64,000 bases of DNA from Cupriavidus necator (GTDB lineage Bacteria > Pseudomonadota > Gammaproteobacteria > Burkholderiales > Burkholderiaceae), in assembly GCF_013141915.1 (NCBI RefSeq), contig NZ_SROX01000007.1, positions 62,001 to 126,000 on the forward strand, given 5' to 3'. Shown here piece after piece: positions 46,123 through 53,230 of the stretch. The notes below the pieces were generated by a model. The model searched no databases and had not been told where the DNA came from. It was given only the letters and a program-made list of their open reading frames with translations. The first letter of the stretch is position 1. Each line of letters starts with the position of its first letter. The position numbers and the translations under genes are program-made.

Positions 46123-47580
46123 TCAGCCGGGCGTGCACGGGAACGCCTGCGCCACCGAGGGCCGCAGCGCCGCCGTGGTCGGGCTTTCCTCGCCGCTCAC
46201 CAGCGTGTTGTCGGTGAACTTGCAGCCGTAGGCGGGACTGGCCACGATGGCGGCGTCCAGCACCTCGTCGCCGGCCGGCTTCACGCCGTTCTGCTCCCAG
46301 TTGACCATGTCGTCGAAGGCCCTGGCCTGTTCGGCCACGGTGAAGTCGCAATGGCTCACGCCGCGGATGGCGCGCTGCACCAGCCATTGCGCGGTGCCGT
46401 TGGCATCGGCGCGGCGCTTGTAGATCTGCTCCATGCTGAACGGCACGTACATGTCGCCCAGCGTATGCAGCGTCACCACCGGCACGCCGATGCGCGCATT
46501 GGTCCGCGGAATCCACCGCAGGCCGTCGCTGCGCGGGCGATTGGCGTCGGCGCTGCCGGTCACGCGGAAGATGCCCGCGTTGAACGACTGCTCCGCCGGC
46601 GACTGCGCCGGGTCATTGTCGAACTGGAAGGTGATGCCGGTGGTGTTGACCACGTTCTGCGTCAGGATGCCGTTGACCGTGCCGTCCTGGCCGAAGGTGC
46701 TCCACACCGCGTCCTGCAGCGCCTGCGCGCCCGGACCGCCGAAGCCCCAGTCGAACAATGGCCGCTGACCGCCGGTCAGGTTGCGCACGATCGCCTTGAG
46801 GGTATCGCCCGGCGCCGTCGTCTGGCCGGGGTAGGTGGTGAACAGCGCCGCGCGCACCGCCGGGGCAACCTGCGCCCAGTTGGCCGCCGGCCACGCCGTC
46901 ACCGGATAGCCGGCCAGTTGCTGGGCCGCGGTCTGGTAGGCGCCGAAATAATTGAACAGCTCGGTATCGCCCAGCACGCCGCACATCGGCACCGCGCCGT
47001 GGTAACGCACCTTGTGGTTGGCGGCCTGGATGTTCTCGTCATCGACCGCGGCGGCCGAGACATGGCCGCCCATCGAATGGCCGATGATGTAGGTGCGCGC
47101 CGGCGCCGACAGCGAGCGCCCGTTCTGTGCGGCAATGCGGGTAAAGGCCAGCGCCAGCGCGTTGGTGTCTTCCAGGCCGGCGCGCACGTCATAGTAGTTC
47201 TTCGCGTAGCTCGACGCGGCCCAGGCGTAGCCGTTTTCCAGCAGGTGCCGGCGGATGCTGGGCAAAGTCACCGCCAGCGCCGCGCCGGTGCCCGCATAGC
47301 CGTGCGCGTACATCACCAGCCGGCCGTTCCAGTTCTTTGGTACTTCGATGCGGTAGCCGGCGCCATCCTGCACGCCCCACCAGCGGTCCGCATCGGGCGC
47401 GCCGGCCAGCGCCGCGAACGGCAGCGTGGCCGCATCCATGGTGAAAGCGCGGTCGTCCTGCGGCCGCTTTTCTTCGGCCTGCGGCGGATTCTGCGCCGGC
47501 GCATCGTCATCGCCGCCGCAACCGTACAGCAGCGTGGCGGCGAGGCACAGCATCGCGGCTTTCCCGACAGTTCGTTTCAT
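46123..47580 (-). CDS. Lipoprotein alpha/beta hydrolase, substrate unknown
   Basis: 485 residues. The start MKRTVGKAAMLCLAATLLYGCGG is a lipoprotein signal with a lipobox Cys at 21. The hydrolase has YAHGYAG near residue 93, nucleophile elbow IIGHSMGGH near 172, and the late TLHTLGDMYVPF and GVSHCDF segments that can supply the acid and His. The C-terminus includes a pair of Cys (YGCKF, PCTPG). AAGGAG precedes the ATG at 47580. It might be an extracellular esterase or polyester oligomer hydrolase; I cannot tell which. Confidence 0.8.
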   Translation of the reverse strand: MKRTVGKAAMLCLAATLLYGCGGDDDAPAQNPPQAEEKRPQDDRAFTMDAATLPFAALAGAPDADRWWGVQDGAGYRIEVPKNWNGRLVMYAHGYAGTGAALAVTLPSIRRHLLENGYAWAASSYAKNYYDVRAGLEDTNALALAFTRIAAQNGRSLSAPARTYIIGHSMGGHVSAAAVDDENIQAANHKVRYHGAVPMCGVLGDTELFNYFGAYQTAAQQLAGYPVTAWPAANWAQVAPAVRAALFTTYPGQTTAPGDTLKAIVRNLTGGQRPLFDWGFGGPGAQALQDAVWSTFGQDGTVNGILTQNVVNTTGITFQFDNDPAQSPAEQSFNAGIFRVTGSADANRPRSDGLRWIPRTNARIGVPVVTLHTLGDMYVPFSMEQIYKRRADANGTAQWLVQRAIRGVSHCDFTVAEQARAFDDMVNWEQNGVKPAGDEVLDAAIVASPAYGCKFTDNTLVSGEESPTTAALRPSVAQAFPCTPG

Positions 47581-47860
47581 GCCCTGGTCTCCTTTGTCAT
47601 GCGGATCTTGTTGTCCTGGCGGATGGCGCGCCGGCAGCGAAGTGCCGTGGCCGACGCCCCCACCACTGTAGGACACGGTGGCGCATCCCGCATGGAGGCA
47701 ATCCTCGGCACGCTGCGACGCTTGCAACGGGTGGGGGTTACCCCCGGCTCGCGTGAACCGGCGCTGCGTGTTATCGCACCGGGGGCGTACGGCAGATGAG
47801 CGCGCCAATGCAAACGGCGAGCCGAAGCCCGCCGTCCTTATTGCCGCACGCTGCCGCGCG

Positions 47861-49855
47861 TCAGGCCTTGGCCAGCCTGAGGCCGGTCGGGTCGCCGGTC
47901 AGGTAGCCGACGGCCGCGCCGAAGCGGTCCTTGTAGTTGGCGCGCACCAGCGGATCGAGTTGCGCCTTCACCTTGTCGTGCAGCGGCGATTCCCAGTCGC
48001 CAACGTGCTGGAAGTTGCTCATCACGTAGGTCCAGCCATTGATCTCGTCCACCGCATGCAGGCCGGTCGATTCAGCGCCGACCGGGCACGACAGCACGCG
48101 GCTGAGCACCTTGGTGTCGACGTTGTACGCCCACAGGAAATTGTTGACGTGGGTGTTGCTGTCTTCGCCGACGAACAGCGTGCGCAGCTTCTCCGAGAAC
48201 TTCAGGTTGTCCGGCGTGGCCACCTTGTCGGGGTTGGCAAAGTTGCCGAGCGCGTCCTGCTGCTTCATCTTGCCGCCGCCGAGGTCTTCGCTGACCAGCG
48301 CCGGCACCGCGGCCATGTCGACCGGCACCCATTCGCTGTTGATCGCCGCGCCGGTCTTGTCGGCCTGGCCGCCCTTCAGGTTGAGCTCATAGACCGCGCC
48401 CGAGTACGGGCCTTCGACCTGGATATCACCGGCATTGGCGGCATTGCCCGCCAGCATGCTCGATTCGATCCGGGACATCGCGGAATAGGCCTTCTTGTCC
48501 TTGATGTTGACGGTGGTGCCTTCCATCTTGGTAAAGCCCAGGCTGCCGCCGACCAGCGCGGCGTAGCGGTGGGTTTCCAGGAACGCCGCGGCCTTTTCCA
48601 TGCCCGGCATCAGCTTCACCCAGTTCTGCTTGCCGTTGTAGAGGATGCGGGTATAGCTGGTGTCGGCCGGGTCGGCGGTCTTGACATCCATGATGTCGGC
48701 CAGCCGGATGCCGCCGTCGACCAGCGCGCGGATCTCGGCGCTGGTGGCGTGGCCGAGCCGGATCCACGACAGCGTGGCGCTGCCCGGGCCGGCGCCCGAG
48801 GTCTGGTTCCACTTGGCCACGTACAGCGTGCCGGCGGACAGGTCGCGCGCCTGGTCGGCGACGAACAGAAACAGGCCGCCATTGGTGGCATCGTCGCCCA
48901 TCAGCACGGTGCGCTCGTCGGGCATCACCTGCACCAGCTCGTGAGAGATACGGCCCAGGCAGTAGTGCTTCTTGATGGTACCGGTGCCGTCCGGGTTGAC
49001 CGTGACTTCGGGCAGGTGACCGTAGTGGTAGGCGTTGGCGCGGGCGGGGTCGCCATACAGGTTCTGGCTGTAGCCCTGCAGTTGCTTGACCGCGTTGGCA
49101 TCCATCAGGTCGGTCTCGTACTCTTCGCTCGACAGATGGGTGTTCCACGGCGACAGGCTGGCGCCGCAGGTGATCCACAGGCCGTTGACCACCGAGGTGT
49201 CGACGTTGTGGTACTTGACCGGGGTCAGCTTGCCGGTGGCCGGGTCCTGGTCCAGCGTCAGCACCGCGATCGGCGACGGCAGCAGCCCGTACATGCTGAC
49301 GTTGTTCTGGTTGCGCGTGGTGTATTCGAACTGCACCACCGCGAACACCGTGTTGCCCTTGACCCCCGGCACGGCCGGGTTGGCCAGCGTCAGCAGCGAG
49401 CTGCCGTCGGGCGCGTCGGAGAAGAACTGGCGTTCCTTGCCGGCTACCGAGGTATCGATGATCGGCTGGTTGCTGATGTCGTAGTAGCCGCCCGCCAGGA
49501 TGGTGCCGCCCTTGCCGTCGGGCAGCGTGTCGCCGGTGATGAAGAAGGGCTGGTAGGCCAGCTTGTAGGTCTGGCTGCTGCCGTCGCTGAAGGACACCTT
49601 GAGGCTGGAGCCGACCGTGGTGGTGGCCATGGCCTCGGGCGTGGCCAGCGTGGGCGCGCTCATCGGCACGAACTCGGCGGTGGTGAAGGTGGCGGTGGCG
49701 CCCGGTGCCGGCGCCGGGGTCGGCGCGACGGCGGCATCGTCACCACCGCCGCAGCCTGCCAGCAGGCTGGTGGAGGCAAGGCCGAGCGGCAGCAGGGGCG
49801 CGCCGGCCAGCAGCTTCAGGGCCTTGCGGCGGCCAGCATTGGGTTGTTCAAGCAT
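47861..49855 (-). CDS. PhoX-family (DUF839) phosphatase, Tat-exported
   Basis: 664 residues. A twin-arginine signal (GRRKALKLLAGAPLLPLGLASTSLLAGCGGG) includes a possible lipobox. The mature part shows PhoX/DUF839 features: ITCGASLSPWNTHLSSEEYETD near residue 230 and HYGHLPEVTVNPDGTGTIKKHYCLGRISHELVQVMPDERTVLMGDDATNGGLFLFVAD near 290-345, then LYVAKWNQTS and FVGEDSNTHVNNFLWAYNVDT. Family members are Ca/Fe-dependent phosphatases. I prefer the ATG at 49855 over one at 49894 because it puts the RR motif close to the start. Confidence 0.87.
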   Translation of the reverse strand: MLEQPNAGRRKALKLLAGAPLLPLGLASTSLLAGCGGGDDAAVAPTPAPAPGATATFTTAEFVPMSAPTLATPEAMATTTVGSSLKVSFSDGSSQTYKLAYQPFFITGDTLPDGKGGTILAGGYYDISNQPIIDTSVAGKERQFFSDAPDGSSLLTLANPAVPGVKGNTVFAVVQFEYTTRNQNNVSMYGLLPSPIAVLTLDQDPATGKLTPVKYHNVDTSVVNGLWITCGASLSPWNTHLSSEEYETDLMDANAVKQLQGYSQNLYGDPARANAYHYGHLPEVTVNPDGTGTIKKHYCLGRISHELVQVMPDERTVLMGDDATNGGLFLFVADQARDLSAGTLYVAKWNQTSGAGPGSATLSWIRLGHATSAEIRALVDGGIRLADIMDVKTADPADTSYTRILYNGKQNWVKLMPGMEKAAAFLETHRYAALVGGSLGFTKMEGTTVNIKDKKAYSAMSRIESSMLAGNAANAGDIQVEGPYSGAVYELNLKGGQADKTGAAINSEWVPVDMAAVPALVSEDLGGGKMKQQDALGNFANPDKVATPDNLKFSEKLRTLFVGEDSNTHVNNFLWAYNVDTKVLSRVLSCPVGAESTGLHAVDEINGWTYVMSNFQHVGDWESPLHDKVKAQLDPLVRANYKDRFGAAVGYLTGDPTGLRLAKA

Positions 49856-50119
49856 GTTTTCGATCCGGGGAAAGGAAGGGATGGTTGAATGCATGTTCGC
49901 GCCGGACCCGCGGGCGGAACCGGGCACCTGTTGCACAGGCGGGCGGCGGGCGTCATTGCGCACGTCCGGGCCGGATCGTAGGCTCGCTTTGTGACAGGAA
50001 GTTGACGATGCAACACAACGGTCACGACTCGCCGGGCCGCCCGACCGGCTGCGGTACACTTCTGCCTGCTTTTCCGCGGCCCGGCCGGCGCGGATTCCCT
50101 CCCCCTTGCGCCGCTGCAC

Positions 50120-50737
50120 TTGCCCACCTACACGCTAGCCACCCCCGTCCACGCCGAGATCGAGATACGCAAGAGCCGCTTCCTGGCGCTGGCGTTGCCG
50201 GTGGCCGACCGCGATGCCGCCATGGCCGCGCTGCAGGCGCTGCGGGCCGAACACCCCACCGCCACCCACGTCTGTTGGGCACTGCTGGCCGGCGGGGCTT
50301 CGGGCATGTCCGACGACGGCGAGCCGTCCGGCACCGCCGGGCGGCCAATCCTGGAAGTGCTGCGCCACCATGATCTCGACGGCGTGCTGGCGGCAGTCGT
50401 GCGCTATTACGGTGGCGTCAAGCTGGGGGCAGGCGGGTTAGTACGGGCTTACACCGACGCGATTGCGGCCGCCTTGAAATCGGCCGAGCGCGTGGAACGT
50501 ATTGCCTACGGGACCCTGACGGTGGCCGTCGACTACGCCGACGAGCCCCGTGTGCGCCGCTGGCTGGACTACGACGCGTCCGCAGGCTGCACGTTGGCCG
50601 AGACCAGCTACGGCGCGCTCGCCACGCTGGTGCTGCGCATGCCCGCGACACAGCTCGACGCCGCGCGCGACGCGTTGCGGGACGCCACCCACGGACGCGC
50701 CCGGTTTCCGCAGGTGGAGGATGACAGCCATGACTGA
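50120..50737 (+). CDS. IMPACT/YigZ family protein
   Basis: A 205-residue protein with TTG at 50120 as the likely start. The UPF0029/IMPACT domain is clear: EIEIRKSRFLALALPV, HVCWALLAGGASGMSDDGEPSGTAGRPILEVLRHHDLDGVLAAVVRYYGGVKLGAGGLVRAYTDA. A C-terminal DUF1949-like part follows. The YigZ family affects translation in E. coli, but the mechanism is unclear. It overlaps the downstream ferredoxin by eight bases. Confidence 0.92.
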   Translation: MPTYTLATPVHAEIEIRKSRFLALALPVADRDAAMAALQALRAEHPTATHVCWALLAGGASGMSDDGEPSGTAGRPILEVLRHHDLDGVLAAVVRYYGGVKLGAGGLVRAYTDAIAAALKSAERVERIAYGTLTVAVDYADEPRVRRWLDYDASAGCTLAETSYGALATLVLRMPATQLDAARDALRDATHGRARFPQVEDDSHD

Positions 50738-51038
50738 CTTGGACGCTTCAGTCGAGAGCGCCGAATTCACCGCACAGGTGCTGCCGGGCTGTACCCCCTT
50801 CACGGCGCCGGCGGCGCTGAGCCTGCTGGAGGCGGCATTGCTCGAAGGCGTGGCGCTGCCTAATTCGTGCCGCAACGGCACCTGCCGCGCCTGTGCCAGC
50901 CGGCTGCACGCCGGGACGATCCGCTACCGGATTGAATGGCCGGGGCTGAGTCCGGACGAGAAGGACGAGGGGCTGATATTGCCCTGCGTGGCTTGTCCGA
51001 CGAGTGATGTGGTGTTTGAGCCTGTGAGGCTTTGCTAG
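50730..51038 (+). CDS. Plant-type [2Fe-2S] ferredoxin
   Basis: 102 residues with cluster ligands Cys47, Cys52, Cys55 and Cys86 in NSCRNGTCRACASRL and LPCVACP (CX4CX2C...C). It is a stand-alone electron carrier or a small redox subunit. GGAGG lies before the ATG at 50730. Overlap with the IMPACT gene implies coupled translation, though no functional link is obvious. Confidence 0.92.
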   Translation: MTDLDASVESAEFTAQVLPGCTPFTAPAALSLLEAALLEGVALPNSCRNGTCRACASRLHAGTIRYRIEWPGLSPDEKDEGLILPCVACPTSDVVFEPVRLC

Positions 51039-51044
51039 CTGCGA

Positions 51045-51431
51045 TCAGACTAGCCGAATGGGCCCCGGGTATTGGGCAACGAGCGAGTCCGTGGTCAGCA
51101 GCGTCACGCCCTCCACGGTCGCCTGGGCAACGAGAAGCCGATCAAATGGATCCTTGTTAATCGGGGGGAGACAATCGATCGCTACTGCATGATCGCTGCG
51201 GATGGGCAGTTCAATGTAGCCGTTATCCAGCAAGCCTCTGCGCAGGACCCTGCCATTGACCTGGAAGTCCGCGCGCCCCAGGCCCTGCTTGATCGCAACC
51301 TCCCACAGGCTGGCCGGGCTGAAAAAAAGCACCGTGTCATCTCTGCTCACTAGCGACTGCGCGTCCAGCGGGAGACGCGCAGGCGTCAATGCCATCCACA
51401 GCAATAGGTGGGTATCGAGCAGCAGCTTCAT
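51045..51431 (-). CDS. PIN-domain toxin (VapC type)
   Basis: A 128-residue ribonuclease toxin: MKLLLDTHLLLWMAL (catalytic Asp6), SPASLWEVAIK with an acidic Glu near residue 43, LPIRSDHAVAI and NKDPFDRLLVAQA with the DPFDR acidic pair near residue 95, then LLTTDSLVAQYPGPIRLV. It overlaps the upstream antitoxin by four bases (ATGA), as expected for coupled translation. Functional by sequence. Confidence 0.93.
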   Translation of the reverse strand: MKLLLDTHLLLWMALTPARLPLDAQSLVSRDDTVLFFSPASLWEVAIKQGLGRADFQVNGRVLRRGLLDNGYIELPIRSDHAVAIDCLPPINKDPFDRLLVAQATVEGVTLLTTDSLVAQYPGPIRLV

Positions 51432-51673
51432 GACTCGCCGCCGAACATGGCTTCGATTTCCCGCTCGCCCATGCGATCGAAATCATCGGGCACCTGCCCC
51501 TGGCCAGCCATGAATCCCAACCGCTTGATTTGGCCTTCCGCGGGCGCATTCAGCGGCACGACCTTGACAAGGGGCTTGCCAGCCTTGGCAATCACAAAAG
51601 GCTCGCCGTTGGCCGCCTGATCGACCAGCCGTGAAAGATGGGTCTTGGCCTCATGGATGTTAATGGTTTGCAT
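51428..51673 (-). CDS. Phd/YefM-type antitoxin
   Basis: 81 residues: MQTINIHEAKTHLSRLVDQAANGEPFVIAKAGKPLVKVVPL is the Phd/YefM DNA-binding fold, followed by a short toxin-binding tail. It is first in the operon with the PIN toxin. A perfect 10-base inverted repeat sits directly upstream, the expected operator for autorepression. Confidence 0.93.
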   Translation of the reverse strand: MQTINIHEAKTHLSRLVDQAANGEPFVIAKAGKPLVKVVPLNAPAEGQIKRLGFMAGQGQVPDDFDRMGEREIEAMFGGES

Positions 51674-51682
51674 GATTGCCCC

Positions 51683-51706
51683 CTAAACTAAGTCCACTTA
51701 GTTTAG
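51683..51706. promoter_or_regulatory. Perfect inverted-repeat operator of the toxin-antitoxin operon
   Basis: CTAAACTAAG (51683-51692) - TCCA - CTTAGTTTAG (51697-51706). It begins 10 bases before the antitoxin ATG. A/T-rich and fully symmetric, it is a strong candidate for the antitoxin-binding site and overlaps the promoter region. Confidence 0.8.
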
Positions 51707-51739
51707 TCCACCCATCCTCCCGCGGCAATCGCCGTTCCT

Positions 51740-52837
51740 CTAAGCTCCAGCCGCCAGAAAAAACCGCAACGCCAGCTTCAACCCATCCGGCCCCGCCGGA
51801 TCCGAGAAGGCATGGCCCCCGGCGCCGCCGCTCCATGCGTGGGCCAGGCCTTCTACCCGCACCAGCCGCAGATAGGGCGACCGGCCTTCGTTCCAGTCGA
51901 ACACATCGATGGCGCGCCGCATGCCGCGCTGGATGCGACGGGCCGGCACGCCGGCCAGGGGAAGCCCGCCCTCGGGCTGCAGGTGCATCCACATGCCGGC
52001 CGAAGCAGTGGCGTTGCTGAAGTCGACCACGTGGTCGGCATCGCCATGCAGCAGCAGCAACGGCGGCGGGCGCCGCCCCGCCAACCCGATCCGCAGCGCC
52101 TGCATGGCCTTGGCATCGGGACCGCGCTGCCCGCGCATGGCGCGCGTGGCCTGCGCGGCATTGCTGGCGCTCCATGGCACCGCGCCGGAGTGCGAGCCCA
52201 CCGCGGCGAAGCGTGACGGATAGCGCAGCCCCAGCATCAGCGCCATTGCGCCGCCGGCGGACAGGCCCAGTACGCTGATGCGGTCCGCCGCCACCGGATG
52301 GCGCCGGCAGGCCTGGTCGACCAGCGCCATCAGCAGCCCGGCTTCCATGGTGCCCTGCGCGGCGGGCCGGAACCAGTTCCAGCAACGCTGTGCATTGGCC
52401 TGCGACGACTGCTCGGGCAGCAGCACCACCCAGCCCGATTCGCGCGCCACGGCAGCAGCGCGCGTGACCGCGGCAAAGCTGGCGGCGTCCTGGCCGCAGC
52501 CGTGCAGCAGCACCAGCATCGGCGCGCGCCGTGACGCGGTGGCTCCGGCGGGAACGAAGATGCGGTAGCGGCGCGGCGCCAGCGGCGCCCCCCAGGCGCC
52601 TTCCTCCCAGCGTCCGCTGCCACGGCTTTGCGGTGCCTGCACCGGCGAGACCACGCCGGACAACGCCCGCTGCGTGGCGGCCGTGACTGCAGCGGATTGC
52701 TTCACCGCGTTGCGCACGATGGCCTCGGTCATCGGCTTGGTCAGGTTCTTGTTGACGGCGCGCTGCATCTGGCGCGCATTGCGGGCGGCGGCCTGGTTCA
52801 GCGTGGACCAGAGTTTTGCGCCGGGCGAGCGGGGCAT
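51740..52837 (-). CDS. PHB-depolymerase-family esterase
   Basis: 365 residues. The conserved set is YRIFVPAGATASRRAPMLVLLHGCGQDAASFAA near residue 95, nucleophile elbow VLGLSAGGAMA near residue 195, HGDADHVVDFSNA (Asp), and AHAWSGG (His) near residue 335. About 80 residues of basic helical sequence precede the fold, as in the LpqC/PHB depolymerase branch (esterase_phb). There is no clear signal peptide, so it is probably intracellular; it may act on polyhydroxybutyrate or other short esters. Start ATG 52837 follows AGGATG. Confidence 0.87.
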   Translation of the reverse strand: MPRSPGAKLWSTLNQAAARNARQMQRAVNKNLTKPMTEAIVRNAVKQSAAVTAATQRALSGVVSPVQAPQSRGSGRWEEGAWGAPLAPRRYRIFVPAGATASRRAPMLVLLHGCGQDAASFAAVTRAAAVARESGWVVLLPEQSSQANAQRCWNWFRPAAQGTMEAGLLMALVDQACRRHPVAADRISVLGLSAGGAMALMLGLRYPSRFAAVGSHSGAVPWSASNAAQATRAMRGQRGPDAKAMQALRIGLAGRRPPPLLLLHGDADHVVDFSNATASAGMWMHLQPEGGLPLAGVPARRIQRGMRRAIDVFDWNEGRSPYLRLVRVEGLAHAWSGGAGGHAFSDPAGPDGLKLALRFFLAAGA

Positions 52838-52968
52838 GCGGCATCCTGTCGGCTGGGTAACCGCTACATCATATGCCCTGGCGCGGCACGCCTTGCATGC
52901 CACGCGTTCCGGATGACTGCCTACAATGCAAGGGCCGTGTCGCAACGAGACACGAACCGGAGGCAAGC

Positions 52969-53169
52969 ATGAGCGATGTGACAAGCGATTTCAGGCCCCT
53001 GGATCCGGGCCGCATCAACCTGACGGATCCGCTCGAAGTGCAATACTGGTGCAGGGAGCTTGGCTGCAGCACCAGCGCCCTGGAAAGCGCCGTCGATCAG
53101 GCGGGCGATCATATCTCCGCGGTGCGCGCCCAACTGGAACGGGCACACGCCGGCACGCGGTCCGGCTGA
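52969..53169 (+). CDS. DUF3606 small protein
   Basis: 66 residues matching DUF3606: FRPLDPGRINLTDPLEVQYWCRELGCSTSALESAVDQAGDHISAVRAQL. These are small, often stress-linked proteins of unknown function. GGAGG lies five bases before the ATG. Its gene is monocistronic, with a terminator after. Confidence 0.88.
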   Translation: MSDVTSDFRPLDPGRINLTDPLEVQYWCRELGCSTSALESAVDQAGDHISAVRAQLERAHAGTRSG

Positions 53170-53171
53170 CA

Positions 53172-53214
53172 TCCCCGCCCGGGCGGGGACGCCCGCGCAC
53201 CTTCCTTTTTTTTT
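53172..53214 (+). terminator. Terminator after the DUF3606 gene
   Basis: TCCCCGCC-CG-GGCGGGGA (53172-53189) is a perfect stem; nine T residues (53206-53214) follow after a 16-base gap, longer than ideal. Confidence 0.55.
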
Positions 53215-53230
53215 GGGCCGTGGGGTTCCC

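Noticed and set aside
47678..49888. Long plus-strand frame opposite the PhoX gene
   Set aside because: Antisense shadow without domains or a convincing start.
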